Below are positions 25,530 to 35,115 of a stretch of DNA of 48,131 nucleotides, in pieces. Under the pieces are notes generated by a model. The model worked only from the letters and a program-made list of their open reading frames with translations, had not been told where the DNA came from and ran no database searches. Source of the DNA: Lachnospiraceae bacterium (GTDB lineage Bacteria; Bacillota; Clostridia; Lachnospirales; Lachnospiraceae); the NCBI GenBank assembly GCA_017399445.1, contig JAFQCM010000071.1:1-48131 (forward strand), written 5' to 3'. Within the stretch, counting starts at the first letter, position 1; every line of letters starts with the position of its first letter. A program made the position numbers and the translations under genes.

Positions 25530-25617
25530 GTAATAAATAATTAATAAAGATCTTAAGTGCTGGGGAGTATTTAAGAATAGACGTGATAGGAGTACCTTGA
25601 GGGAGGTACTCTTTTTT
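25530..25617 (+). ncRNA. candidate small RNA of about 90 nucleotides with its own terminator
   Basis: Between the predicted start and a strong terminator (GAGTACCT 25590-25597 with AGGTACTC 25604-25611, then six T) there is no open frame of meaningful length or ribosome-binding site. The segment could be a small RNA controlled by the LytTR regulator, or an attenuated leader of the ArsR operon. The 5' end is inferred. Confidence 0.45.
25590..25617 (+). terminator. Rho-independent terminator upstream of the ArsR operon
   Basis: A perfect 8-bp stem with a six-base loop is followed by TTTTTT. Confidence 0.85.
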
Positions 25618-25632
25618 CGTATAAAAACATAT

Positions 25633-25661
25633 TTGCCATCTGAAAAAAAATAGTGTAGGAT
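25633..25661 (+). promoter_or_regulatory. probable promoter of the arsR-HAD-ATPase-pyk operon
   Basis: TTGCCA (25633-25638), 17 bases, TAGGAT (25656-25661). It lies between the upstream terminator and the regulator gene. Confidence 0.45.
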
Positions 25662-25686
25662 ATCAAGTATAAGGAGGGTGAAGCAC

Positions 25687-26052
25687 GTGGAGGAGAAAAA
25701 AGAAGAAAAAACAGATTATATTCATGTTCATGAAGAAGTAGTAAAACAGGTAAAAGGAAAGCTGCCAGATGATGAAAACTTATATGATTTGGCAGATTTT
25801 TTCAGAGTATTCGGTGACTCTACCAGAATAAAAATATTATATGTTTTATTGCAGTCTGAAATGTGTGTATATGATATTGCTATGCTTCTTGGCATGACAC
25901 AATCAGCCATATCCCATCAGTTAAGGGTGCTGAAACAAATGCAGTTAGTGAAATTCCGACGAGAAGGAAAAACAATTTTTTATTCTTTATCTGATAGTCA
26001 TATTGAAAATATATTGAACCAGGGAATGGAACATATTAGTGAAGAGGAATAA
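25687..26052 (+). CDS. ArsR/SmtB-family metal-sensing repressor with alpha-5 zinc site
   Basis: A winged-helix repressor of 121 residues. The recognition helix region is MLLGMTQSAISHQLRVLKQM. Near the C-terminus D103-x-H105-x10-H116-x2-E119 reproduces the alpha-5 zinc site of SmtB, CzrA and related sensors. The alpha-3 Cys motif of CadC-type sensors is incomplete (only SEMCVYD). The N-terminus has HVH like SmtB. GTG 25687 is preferred over GTG 25678 because AGGAGG is nine bases upstream of it. It should release its operator when it binds zinc or a similar metal. It is first in a run of closely spaced genes that ends with pyruvate kinase. Confidence 0.88.
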   Translation: MEEKKEEKTDYIHVHEEVVKQVKGKLPDDENLYDLADFFRVFGDSTRIKILYVLLQSEMCVYDIAMLLGMTQSAISHQLRVLKQMQLVKFRREGKTIFYSLSDSHIENILNQGMEHISEEE

Positions 26053-26069
26053 AGAGAAAGAGGAATAGA

Positions 26070-26816
26070 ATGCAGTACGAAAATTATTTGTTTGATTTAT
26101 ATGGTACTTTAGTGGACATTCATACAGATGAAACTTTAGAGGAAGTCTGGAAACGATTAAGTTATTTTTATGGATATTATGGCGCAGGTTATACCCCGGA
26201 GGAATTACGAATAAGTTATAATGAAATTATTCAAAAAAATGAAGGTGTTATGCGGGGAGATGCCCATGAAATGTTTCCGGAACTGCAGATAGAAGATGTC
26301 TTTCAAGAACTTTTTATCAGAAAAGGTGTGCAGGCAGATAAGACTCTAGCAATTCATGCAGGTCAGTTTTTTCGAGTACTTTCTACCGATTATGTGAAGT
26401 TGTATGACGGAGCAGTGGAATTGCTGCAGGAATTAAAGAAAAAGGAAAAAAGGGTATGTCTGCTGTCAAATGCTCAGAGAATATTTACAGAGTATGAAAT
26501 GCGTTCTTTGGGGATTTATGACATGTTTGATGATGTTTATATTTCTTCGGATTATCATTGCAAGAAGCCGGATATTAAGTTTTATAACGCTTTGCTAGAT
26601 GAACTTAGGCTAGAGAGAAGAAAAACTATTATGATTGGAAATGACAATCGTTGTGATATTGAAGGTGCCAAAGCAGCAGGGCTTGACACTTTTTACATTC
26701 ATTCTAATATTTCACCGGAAGTGAAAGATTTTCGTCAGATAAAGAGTACTTATATATTAGAAGAAATGGATTTAAAAAAAGTATTGGAAATACTCACTAA
26801 AGAAAAAAGCAAGTAA
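26070..26816 (+). CDS. HAD-superfamily hydrolase (subfamily IA)
   Basis: A 248-residue soluble phosphatase-like protein. Motif I is FDLYGTLVD, with the nucleophile Asp at residue 8; a Tyr stands where phosphatases usually have a second Asp, as in the haloacid dehalogenase-like branch. Motif II is LLSNAQ, motif III is the Lys in CKKPDIKFY, and motif IV is IGNDNRCDIEGAKAAG. A helical cap lies between motifs I and II. It starts 17 bases after the ArsR gene. The substrate is unknown. Confidence 0.85.
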   Translation: MQYENYLFDLYGTLVDIHTDETLEEVWKRLSYFYGYYGAGYTPEELRISYNEIIQKNEGVMRGDAHEMFPELQIEDVFQELFIRKGVQADKTLAIHAGQFFRVLSTDYVKLYDGAVELLQELKKKEKRVCLLSNAQRIFTEYEMRSLGIYDMFDDVYISSDYHCKKPDIKFYNALLDELRLERRKTIMIGNDNRCDIEGAKAAGLDTFYIHSNISPEVKDFRQIKSTYILEEMDLKKVLEILTKEKSK

Positions 26817-26861
26817 ACATTTGCCAGATTGTAATAAATTATTTAGAAGAGGAAAAAGTTT

Positions 26862-28541
26862 ATGCATATATTAGCTGAGTATAGGAAAGCTGAGAAATTA
26901 AGTAAAATTGACACTATTTTTTTTGATTATGAAGGTGTGATCACAAAAGAAAATATGTATCTTGCAAAGGTTTATATGAATGAAAAAACTTACCGGATGG
27001 AAATGTTTAAAGTATGTCAGGAATTAAAAGAAGAGTACTTCAAGTGTGGATTGCTAGGTGCAGGATATGAAGAACGAAAGAAAACCCGCAGAGAATTTGA
27101 AAAAAGGCAAAGAGCTGAAACGCCGGGATTTATTAATGAACAGGTACATAATGCTTTCATAAATGCTGCCAGAGCAGAGAAAATTGAGATAGAAAAAATT
27201 TTCCGAAAAGCAAGAATAGAGGATGTTTTAGATGAAGGAGACCAGAGAAGAATTGTATCTGTAATGGCATTGGAAGATAAACAGCATATGATGTATACCT
27301 TGGGAACAGGAAAAGAGCTTCTTCCTAAAATTGGATATATACTCACTGAAGAAGGAGCGAAAAAAGCAAATTCCAGTCAGATAAAGAATATAAAAAAAGC
27401 GGCAATTAAGTTTGGTGAAAAAGGTTTACGAGTAGTGGTACTTGCAAAAAAACAGCTGAAGAATTCCCAGGAAATCATTACAGAAAAAGAGGAAGAAAAC
27501 CTGGTTTTTGTTGGACTTGCAGCCTTTCGCGATACTATGAAAGAGGAAAGTATTGAATTGCTGATAAAATGCCGGGAAATGGGAATGAGACCTGTAATTG
27601 TGACAGAAGAAAGTAAAACGGCTACTCTTGCCATAGCAGAAAAGTTAGAAATTTTAAAAGGAAAAAAGAGTATGCTGGATGGAAAAACGTTGAATGAAAT
27701 GGAGAAACAGGAACGAAAAAAGGCAGTGCAGGGAGCAGTGATTTACTCCAGAATTTCCCAGTCCCAGCGGGTAGAAATTGTAAAAATTTTAAAAGAGTCA
27801 GGACGTAGTGTGCTTTCTTTAGGTAATGGAAGTGAACTTTTAGTCAGTGATGTAAAAAAAGATGAAAAAGATTTAAAAAAATTAGTAAAAATGCTTGCAA
27901 AAGGGTATGATACATATGTTAAAATAAATGGTGCACTCAGCTATGTTATTACTGGAATTCTGACCATAGTGTTTACTATGGCGTGTGTAGGTGTATCTCA
28001 GAAGAAGTGGCTATATTTTCCGTTAGAACTTGTTTTCATGTTTTTTGTGTTAACAATTTTAGGCGGGATACTTGTTTTGTCAGAAAAAAATGGTGATTTT
28101 GGGCAGAAAAAAAGTCACAAAAAAAGTCCGAATTTTGAGAAAAAATTGTACATTATGGAAATTTTTAAGAACGCCTTTATAATAGGTATAAGTACCCTTA
28201 TCAGCTATGGAGGGAACATGGGAAATGACTCAGAAGTGGCGTCCTTGGCGGCTTTTGTCACAATTTCTACTGCTTTTATTTTACATGTTTTTAGCTCAAA
28301 ATCAGAGTATACAACGCTGTTTACGAAAAAATTATTTGATAATAAGTACTTGAATAGTGCGGGCGTAATGTGTATACTCATATTGCACGTATTTTTATTT
28401 GTTAATATTCCAGATAATAGGATGGTAAGAGAAGCCTTAACATCTACCAGTGCAGTAATAATTTATTTGTGTTCAATAATGTCATTTGCAATGGTACAAA
28501 TATTAAAAAATCCAGTCAGGAGAGGAGAAATATCAGAATGA
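26862..28541 (+). CDS. degenerate P-type ATPase: P domain plus six C-terminal membrane helices
   Basis: The first 345 residues match the order of motifs in the phosphorylation and nucleotide domains of P2-type cation ATPases, but the motifs are broken. DKTGT reads D22-YEGV, DPPR reads RDTMK (223-227), TGDxxTA reads TEESKTA (248-254), and GDGxNDAP reads LGNGSELLVSD (320-330). Six hydrophobic segments follow at about 355-378, 383-407, 432-452, 458-478, 498-516 and 524-548, as expected for M5-M10. The actuator domain and M1-M4 are absent. It is probably not a pump; it may be a pseudoenzyme or regulator. It follows the zinc-type ArsR and HAD genes, and its TGA overlaps the pyk ATG. Confidence 0.75.
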   Translation: MHILAEYRKAEKLSKIDTIFFDYEGVITKENMYLAKVYMNEKTYRMEMFKVCQELKEEYFKCGLLGAGYEERKKTRREFEKRQRAETPGFINEQVHNAFINAARAEKIEIEKIFRKARIEDVLDEGDQRRIVSVMALEDKQHMMYTLGTGKELLPKIGYILTEEGAKKANSSQIKNIKKAAIKFGEKGLRVVVLAKKQLKNSQEIITEKEEENLVFVGLAAFRDTMKEESIELLIKCREMGMRPVIVTEESKTATLAIAEKLEILKGKKSMLDGKTLNEMEKQERKKAVQGAVIYSRISQSQRVEIVKILKESGRSVLSLGNGSELLVSDVKKDEKDLKKLVKMLAKGYDTYVKINGALSYVITGILTIVFTMACVGVSQKKWLYFPLELVFMFFVLTILGGILVLSEKNGDFGQKKSHKKSPNFEKKLYIMEIFKNAFIIGISTLISYGGNMGNDSEVASLAAFVTISTAFILHVFSSKSEYTTLFTKKLFDNKYLNSAGVMCILILHVFLFVNIPDNRMVREALTSTSAVIIYLCSIMSFAMVQILKNPVRRGEISE

Positions 28542-29953
28542 GAAGAACAAAAATTGTATGTACACTTGGTCCAGCAGCAGACTCAGAAGAGGTAATTAAA
28601 AGATTAGCACAGGAAGGTATGAACGTAGCCAGACTTAACTTTTCACATGCTGATTATGATGAACATGGTGCAAGATTAGCAAGATTGAAAAAAGTTAGAA
28701 AAGAATTGGCACTTCCGATTGCAGCACTTTTAGATACTAAGGGTCCTGAAATCAGACTTCGTACATTCAAAGATGACATCAAAGTTTCTTTAAAAGAAGG
28801 ACAGAAATTCACAATTACAGGTGAAGAAGTAGAAGGAACAGAAGAAATCGTTAGTATTTCATACAAAGAACTTGCACACGACATCAAAATCGGTGGAAGA
28901 ATTCTTATCGATGATGGTTTAGTAGAACTTGAAGTAGTTAACATTGATGGACTTGCTATGGAATGTAGAGTATTAAATGCAGGTGAAATCTCAGGTAAGA
29001 AGAGTGTAAATGTTCCTAATCTTCATGTTAACATGCCATTCGTAAGCGAAAAAGATTATTCCGATATTGTATTTGCTGTAGAAAATGGATTTGACTTTAT
29101 TGCAGCTTCTTTCACAAGAACAGCAGACGATATTCTTCAGATTAGAAAAATTATTGCAGATCAGAAGAAAGAACATGTACAGATTATTGCTAAGATCGAA
29201 AATCAGGAAGGTGTAGATAACATCGATGAAATCTTAAAGGCTGCTGATGGTGTTATGGTTGCCCGTGGAGATATGGGTGTTGAAATTCCATTAGAAGAAG
29301 TACCTGTAATCCAGAAAATGATTATTGATAAAGCAAACAAGATTGGTAAACCAGTTATCACAGCTACTCAGATGTTAGATTCTATGATTAAGAATCCACG
29401 TCCTACAAGAGCTGAAGTAACTGACGTTGCAAATGCTATTTACCAGGGAACAAGTGCAATCATGCTTTCAGGTGAGACAGCAAACGGAAAGTATGGTCCA
29501 GAAGCAGTTAGAACTATGGTTAAGATTGCAGAAAGAACAGAAAATGATATTGATTATGTTGCACAGTTAAAATCAAGCAAATCTGATGATCTTGATATTG
29601 CAAATGCTATTTCACATGCTACATGTACAACAGCAGCAGACTTAAATGCAAAAGCAATCGTTACTGTAACAAAATCAGGAGATACAGCTAAAATGATTTC
29701 TAAATATCATCCAGACAGCTTAATCGTTGGATGTTCACCAAACGAAAAAGTTTGCAGACAATTAAATCTTTGCTGGGGTGTTACACCAATCTGTATTTCA
29801 GAACAGAACAGCTTAGATGATTTGTTTGAATCAGCTGTAGATGCTGCTAAGTATACAGGACTTGTAGAAAAAGGAGAGACTGTTGTTATGACAGCAGGAC
29901 AGCCTGGAGTAGCAGGAAAGACAAACCTCTTAAAAGCAGCTATTGTTGACTAA
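28538..29953 (+). CDS. pyk: pyruvate kinase
   Basis: Transfers phosphate from phosphoenolpyruvate to ADP, the last step of glycolysis. The start MRRTKIVCTLGPA and the segment GMNVARLNFSH are typical. Active-site blocks include IAKIENQEGVDNIDEIL, VMVARGDMGVEIP and VITATQMLDSMIKNPRPTRA. The 471-residue protein lacks the extra C-terminal PEP-utiliser domain of Bacillus pyruvate kinase. The ATG at 28538 overlaps the TGA of the upstream pseudo-ATPase gene (ATGA), and GGAGAGGAG lies upstream, so translation is coupled. A terminator follows. Confidence 0.97.
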   Translation: MRRTKIVCTLGPAADSEEVIKRLAQEGMNVARLNFSHADYDEHGARLARLKKVRKELALPIAALLDTKGPEIRLRTFKDDIKVSLKEGQKFTITGEEVEGTEEIVSISYKELAHDIKIGGRILIDDGLVELEVVNIDGLAMECRVLNAGEISGKKSVNVPNLHVNMPFVSEKDYSDIVFAVENGFDFIAASFTRTADDILQIRKIIADQKKEHVQIIAKIENQEGVDNIDEILKAADGVMVARGDMGVEIPLEEVPVIQKMIIDKANKIGKPVITATQMLDSMIKNPRPTRAEVTDVANAIYQGTSAIMLSGETANGKYGPEAVRTMVKIAERTENDIDYVAQLKSSKSDDLDIANAISHATCTTAADLNAKAIVTVTKSGDTAKMISKYHPDSLIVGCSPNEKVCRQLNLCWGVTPICISEQNSLDDLFESAVDAAKYTGLVEKGETVVMTAGQPGVAGKTNLLKAAIVD

Positions 29954-29973
29954 TATAAAACATTTATATATCT

Positions 29974-30001
29974 AGGCGAAAATCAATTGTGATTTTCGCC
30001 T
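29974..30001 (+). terminator. Rho-independent terminator after pyk
   Basis: AGGCGAAAATCA (29974-29985) pairs perfectly with TGATTTTCGCCT (29990-30001) around a four-base loop and is followed by TTCT. Confidence 0.8.
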
Positions 30002-30076
30002 TTCTGTGTTAAAATTGTATACAAACTAAGTAAAAAAACGAACAAAACAGATACAACAAAGGTAGGGGGACAGCCG

Positions 30077-32974
30077 ATGAGACAAAGAATTGCAAAGACG
30101 AAAAAAAATACTATGGCAAACAAGCTTTTTCTGCCTATGGTTTTTTTGGTATGTGCATATGCCCTGGTGTTTCTTGGTGCCATATGGGGACAGGGTGTCT
30201 TTGGGCAGTTAAAAGATGGTGAAGTGGAGCGGGTGCATCAGTCACTATTACAGCAATCCACAACTATTCAGGAAAAAGTGAATTTATATTGGAAAAGCAA
30301 AGAAACTTATCAGGATTTGTTGCGATTGTGCAAGAATGAAAAAAATAATGTAGATAGTGGAAGCCAGGCAACTCTTGCAGTAAACTCCAAGATGGCAGGA
30401 GAGGTGGAACGAATAATTGACAATTCCAATATCGCAGGTGCTTATGTGTTTTTTAATAATGGCTCTGGTTATTATGTGAGAAAAAATGAAAATGGAGAAA
30501 AGCGTGGAGAATTTGGTGAAGCATCTATTTTAAGTGAAAAAGGGATTCAGAAGTCTTCCACCTGGCACAGTGGTACAGGTGGGAATATGACACTTTGTCC
30601 TGGATATCAGAAAATAGTTGAAGCCAAAGAGGAAACACCAGGGCTTTCAGAGATGAATTATGCCTATTTTGATGCCAATTATGTGATAGGTAATAAAGAA
30701 CAGGTCTGTACTTTTAGCATCCCACTATTAGATGCCAGTGAAAATATATATGGAATTGTAGGTGTTGAAATTGCCCCATCTGTTCTAAAAGGTTTGATAT
30801 CTAATCGTGATCTTAATGGAACTTATATGTTGGGAGTGAAGGATTCTGAAAAGGGCTTTATAGAAAATATCGTTTTTTATGGAGATATGTATCAGGATAT
30901 TATTAAAAAGGAAAATGGAATATGGCTGATTGATAATAAAGATGGTATTTATGAAGTAGGAAATGAAGGCGAGAGAAAAGTACCAAATGCTATTAGCGAA
31001 GATATAAAGTTTTATCAAGAGAATTCAGCTTTTGCCAATGAATCCTGGGTATTATGTGCTATTGTGGACGAAAGCGAGTTTACAGCATCGGCAAATAAAA
31101 TGCGCCAGGCAGTTATCGTTGCAGCATTGTGTGCCAGTATAGTGGGGATTATAGCTTTGTATTGGTTGAGTAGGACTTTGACAAAACCCATCTCTGTGTT
31201 GATTGACAGTTTAAATGGGATTAATCCAAGAAAGAGCGTGCAGCTTCCAAAAGTAAATATTTATGAAGTAGACAGACTTTCTGCTGCCATAGAAAGGGCA
31301 AGTAAGGAAGTAGAAACTTCTGCTTTGAGGGTAGCAGATATTTTAAGAATTGCAGGAATTCCCGTAGGAGTAGCAGAAATAGATGAGATTACAAAAGAAG
31401 TCTATTGTACAGCTAAAATATTCCAGTTACTGGGAGAAACAGGGCCAGAAGAAGGATATAAAGTAATTTCTGTCCCAGAATTTCAAAAAATGGTAGAAAA
31501 ATTCCGAAGAGGAACTGTGGTTTTCGAAGAAGGAGAAGAAAACCAGGAAATGATTTTCTATGATAATAATACTTACAAGGTATATTCCGGTAGGACAGAG
31601 GCAGAATGGATTTCTTTACAGACAAGGGAAATTAATGGAAGATTAATCGTAGTAGTCACTGATGTTACAGATAAAACAAGAGAAAAATTAAAACTAGAAT
31701 ACGAAAGAGATTTTGATGAACTTTCAAGACTTTTGAATAAGCAGGCTTTTGCCAGAGAAGCGAAAAGAAGATTGGAAACAGAACGTCATCCGGTTGCGGC
31801 AATGATTATGTGGGATTTGGATAATCTTAAATATATAAATGATACCTATGGTCACGAATATGGAGATATTTACATTAGAGAATCCGCAAAGATATTTGCT
31901 AACTTAGAACAACATAATGGACTGGTGGCAAGAAGATCTGGAGATGAGTTCTTTGCTTATGTATCAGGAGACGCAGAGGAAGAACTAAGAGAAGTTATTC
32001 ATAGAATTCACCGAATGCTGGGTGAAGTGGTAATTAATCTTCCAGGAGATAAAAAAATGAAAATACGGGCATCTGCCGGTATTGTATGGTATCCTCAGGA
32101 TGGTAGTGAATATGATGATTTAATTAGAAAAGCAGACTTTACTATGTATGATGTAAAACGCTCTGTAAAAGGAAGTATCAGAGAGTTTGATAAAGGTATT
32201 TATGAGCAGGATGAAGTACTTTTAAGTGGAAAAGAAGAATTGAATGATTTTTTGGAAAAACGTCTGTTAAAGATTGCATATCAGCCTATTGTAGATGCAC
32301 TTACTGGGGATATCTATGGATATGAAGCTTTAATGCGTCCGCAAACAGATACATTACATTCACCAAATGATGTAATTAAAATTGCCCGTTCCCAAGCCAA
32401 ATTGTTAGAATTGGAAAAAATACTATGGGAAGAAACTTTGAAAGATTTCTTCCGAAATAAACAGCCAAAGAAAAATCAGCATGTTTTCATTAATTCATTT
32501 CCAAATGTGGCATTGGGCGAAAAGGATATTGGAGATTATGAACAGTACGAAGCGGAGGAATATGCAAGAATTGTTATTGAAATTATAGAAACGGATAAAT
32601 CTATTGACGAATGTATTGATAGGAAAAAAGAATGTGCTGCTTTAACAAAATCATTAATTGCAGTAGATGATTACGGTTCTGGTTATAATTCAGAAGCAAA
32701 ATTATTACATATATCACCGGAATTTGTAAAAATTGACAGAGAATTCATTACTGGTGTGGATAAGGATAAAAAGAAACAGGAACTTGTAATTAACATGATA
32801 ACTCACTTAAAGAAACAAGATATCATGATTATTGCAGAAGGAGTAGAAACAGAGGCAGAATTGAGATTTATGCAGAAATGTGGTGCAGACTTTATCCAAG
32901 GCTTTTATCTTGCAAAACCATCTTTTGAGTTGATAGAAGATGAAAGTGATATTAAAGAAAGAATTAAAATGTAA
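30077..32974 (+). CDS. membrane-bound GGDEF-EAL cyclic di-GMP enzyme with sensor region
   Basis: A 965-residue receptor. A transmembrane helix near residues 18-38, a Cache-like extracellular region (about 40-340) and a second helix (343-363) are followed by a HAMP-like linker and a PAS-like domain (about 425-545). The GGDEF domain (about 555-705) carries the signature RSGDEFF near residue 618; the Ser in place of the first Gly is tolerated in active cyclases. The EAL domain (about 725-955) has YEALMRP, EIIETD, DDYGSGYNS, KIDREFI, AEGVET and QGFYLAKP, so the phosphodiesterase residues seem intact. The ribosome-binding site is AGGTAGGGGG. It has its own position between a terminator and galE. 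Ligand and net activity are unknown. Confidence 0.93.
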   Translation: MRQRIAKTKKNTMANKLFLPMVFLVCAYALVFLGAIWGQGVFGQLKDGEVERVHQSLLQQSTTIQEKVNLYWKSKETYQDLLRLCKNEKNNVDSGSQATLAVNSKMAGEVERIIDNSNIAGAYVFFNNGSGYYVRKNENGEKRGEFGEASILSEKGIQKSSTWHSGTGGNMTLCPGYQKIVEAKEETPGLSEMNYAYFDANYVIGNKEQVCTFSIPLLDASENIYGIVGVEIAPSVLKGLISNRDLNGTYMLGVKDSEKGFIENIVFYGDMYQDIIKKENGIWLIDNKDGIYEVGNEGERKVPNAISEDIKFYQENSAFANESWVLCAIVDESEFTASANKMRQAVIVAALCASIVGIIALYWLSRTLTKPISVLIDSLNGINPRKSVQLPKVNIYEVDRLSAAIERASKEVETSALRVADILRIAGIPVGVAEIDEITKEVYCTAKIFQLLGETGPEEGYKVISVPEFQKMVEKFRRGTVVFEEGEENQEMIFYDNNTYKVYSGRTEAEWISLQTREINGRLIVVVTDVTDKTREKLKLEYERDFDELSRLLNKQAFAREAKRRLETERHPVAAMIMWDLDNLKYINDTYGHEYGDIYIRESAKIFANLEQHNGLVARRSGDEFFAYVSGDAEEELREVIHRIHRMLGEVVINLPGDKKMKIRASAGIVWYPQDGSEYDDLIRKADFTMYDVKRSVKGSIREFDKGIYEQDEVLLSGKEELNDFLEKRLLKIAYQPIVDALTGDIYGYEALMRPQTDTLHSPNDVIKIARSQAKLLELEKILWEETLKDFFRNKQPKKNQHVFINSFPNVALGEKDIGDYEQYEAEEYARIVIEIIETDKSIDECIDRKKECAALTKSLIAVDDYGSGYNSEAKLLHISPEFVKIDREFITGVDKDKKKQELVINMITHLKKQDIMIIAEGVETEAELRFMQKCGADFIQGFYLAKPSFELIEDESDIKERIKM

Positions 32975-33004
32975 AATATAGAAGGAAATAGAAGGAGGAG
33001 CCTA

Positions 33005-34021
33005 ATGAAAATTTTAGTTACAGGTGGAGCAGGATTTATAGGAAGTCATACATGTGTGGAATTGTTAAATTCAGGATATGACGTAGTAGTACTTGATAAT
33101 CTATCTAATTCAAGTGAAAAATCTTTAGAACGTGTAGAACAGATTACTGGTAAAAAAGTAAAATTCTATAAAGCAGATATTTTAGACAAAGAGGTATTAA
33201 ACCAGATTTTCGATGCAGAAAAAGTAGATGCAGTAATTCACTTTGCAGGATTAAAAGCGGTAGGAGAATCCGTGCAGAAACCTATGGAATATTATCAGAA
33301 TAATATCACAGGTACTTTGATTCTCACAGAAGTTATGAGAGAGCATGGAGTGAAAAATATTATTTTTTCATCATCTGCTACTGTATATGGAAATCCGGAA
33401 TTTATTCCGATTACAGAAGAATGTCCAAAGGGTGTATGTACCAATCCATATGGCTGGACGAAGTCTATGTTAGAGCAGATTTTAACAGACATTCAGTTTG
33501 CAGATAAAGAATGGAATGTAATTTTACTTAGATACTTTAATCCAATTGGAGCCCACGAAAGCGGCTTAATGGGAGAAAATCCAAATGGAATTCCAAATAA
33601 CTTAATGCCATATATTACTCAGGTGGCAGTTGGAAAATTAAAAGAACTGGGAGTATTTGGAAACGATTATGACACTCCAGATGGTACTGGAGTAAGAGAT
33701 TATATCCATGTAGTAGACCTGGCAATTGGACATGTAAAAGCGTTAAAGAAAATTCAGGAAAATGCAGGACTTTGTGTTTACAATTTAGGTACCGGAGTAG
33801 GATATAGTGTACTGGATATTGTAAAGAACTTTGAAGAAGCTACCGGTGTAAAAATTCCATATAGCATTAAGGAAAGACGTGCTGGTGATATTGCCACCTG
33901 TTATGCAGATGCTGCAAAAGCAAAAGAGGAATTAGGATGGGTAGCGGAAAGAGGAATTAAAGAAATGTGTGAAGATTCCTGGAGATGGCAGTCAAACAAT
34001 CCAAATGGATATGCAGACTAA
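33005..34021 (+). CDS. galE: UDP-glucose 4-epimerase
   Basis: Interconverts UDP-glucose and UDP-galactose with bound NAD. The N-terminal motif is [16 protein letters not shown]. The catalytic Ser/Thr region is [10 protein letters not shown] and the YxxxK motif is [25 protein letters not shown] is a GalE hallmark. The 338-residue length is standard. AAGGAGGAG precedes the ATG. It starts 30 bases after the GGDEF-EAL gene and has a terminator downstream. Confidence 0.97.
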   Translation: MKILVTGGAGFIGSHTCVELLNSGYDVVVLDNLSNSSEKSLERVEQITGKKVKFYKADILDKEVLNQIFDAEKVDAVIHFAGLKAVGESVQKPMEYYQNNITGTLILTEVMREHGVKNIIFSSSATVYGNPEFIPITEECPKGVCTNPYGWTKSMLEQILTDIQFADKEWNVILLRYFNPIGAHESGLMGENPNGIPNNLMPYITQVAVGKLKELGVFGNDYDTPDGTGVRDYIHVVDLAIGHVKALKKIQENAGLCVYNLGTGVGYSVLDIVKNFEEATGVKIPYSIKERRAGDIATCYADAAKAKEELGWVAERGIKEMCEDSWRWQSNNPNGYAD

Positions 34022-34041
34022 TTCGTTTTAAGAATAAAACT

Positions 34042-34069
34042 CCCCTTTAAGGCATAAGCTTTAGAGGGG
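34042..34069 (+). terminator. Rho-independent terminator after galE
   Basis: A 12-bp stem (34042-34053 with 34058-34069, two G-T pairs) has an ATAA loop and is followed by T, TTTCGTTTT. Confidence 0.75.
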
Positions 34070-34182
34070 TTTCGTTTTGGCTTGACTGATAAATCCACAT
34101 ATTGTATCATTTTATTATATAAATGGGAAAATTCAGTTTGTTGTAAAAATATAGTTAAATTTTGATAAATAGAGGTAACTAA

Positions 34183-35091
34183 GTGGAAAATATATTGTAT
34201 AGTAAATTTTGTGAAGTGGCAGGGAAGGACTGTGTAAAACAGAGTGAACCTATGTGTCAGCATACTACCTTCAGGGTAGGGGGAAATGCCGATTATTTTA
34301 TTACACCAAATAATGCAGAAGGAATAAAGGGCACAATAGAAGTGTGTAAAAAACATAATATTCCATATTATATTTGTGGAAATGGTAGTAATCTGCTCGT
34401 AAGTGATGAAGGATTTCGGGGAGTAATTATTCAAATTTTTCATAACTTAAATCAATATGAAATACAAAATGGAAAAATAATAGTTCAAGCAGGCATGATG
34501 CTGACTAAAGTGGCAAAAATGATTTCAGAAGCGGGTTATACAGGAATGGAATTTGCTATTGGAATTCCTGGAACCATTGGTGGCGCTGTGGCAATGAATG
34601 CAGGAGCCTATGGTGGCGAAATTAAAGATGTAATTACCAAAGCAACTGTGTTAAATAAAGAAGGTCAGATTCTTACATTAAGTAAAGAAGAACTAAAACT
34701 TGGTTATAGAACCAGTATTATTACACAGAAAGATTATATTGTTTTGGAAGCAGAGTTTGAACTGCAGCAGGGAAATTTGGAAGAAATCAAAGCTTTATGT
34801 GAGAAAAACTCTAAAGCAAGAATTGAAAAGCAGCCTTTGGAATTTCCAAGTGCGGGAAGTACTTTTAAAAGACCAGAAGGCTATTTTGCAGGAAAACTTA
34901 TTATGGATGCAGGATTAAGAGGATATGCTATTGGGGGTGCCCAGGTGTCTGAAAAGCATTGTGGTTTTATTATTAATAAAGGAAATGCAACAGCAAAAGA
35001 CGTACTGGATTTAATCCGATATGTACAAAATAAAGTGATGGAAGAGCATCATGTAATGTTAGAAACAGAAGTAAAAATGCTTGGATTTTAG
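34183..35091 (+). CDS. murB: UDP-N-acetylenolpyruvoylglucosamine reductase
   Basis: A FAD enzyme that makes UDP-MurNAc for peptidoglycan. FAD-binding segments are HTTFRVGGNADYF, GNGSNLLVSDEGFRG and GIPGTIGGAVAMNAGAYGGE. The catalytic Arg/Ser region is GYRTSI and PSAGSTFKRPEGYFAG, typical of type II MurB. The 302-residue length is standard. The start is GTG 34183 with AGAGG upstream. It is the first gene of a cluster that continues with rapZ, whiA and an HPr-like gene. Confidence 0.97.
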   Translation: MENILYSKFCEVAGKDCVKQSEPMCQHTTFRVGGNADYFITPNNAEGIKGTIEVCKKHNIPYYICGNGSNLLVSDEGFRGVIIQIFHNLNQYEIQNGKIIVQAGMMLTKVAKMISEAGYTGMEFAIGIPGTIGGAVAMNAGAYGGEIKDVITKATVLNKEGQILTLSKEELKLGYRTSIITQKDYIVLEAEFELQQGNLEEIKALCEKNSKARIEKQPLEFPSAGSTFKRPEGYFAGKLIMDAGLRGYAIGGAQVSEKHCGFIINKGNATAKDVLDLIRYVQNKVMEEHHVMLETEVKMLGF

Positions 35092-35115
35092 TAGGAAGAA
35101 GAAGGAGTGGTGGCA

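Noticed and set aside
29983..30183. 66-residue frame antisense to the start of the GGDEF-EAL gene
   Set aside because: It is a shadow of the signal/membrane region of the sense gene and lacks a ribosome-binding site.
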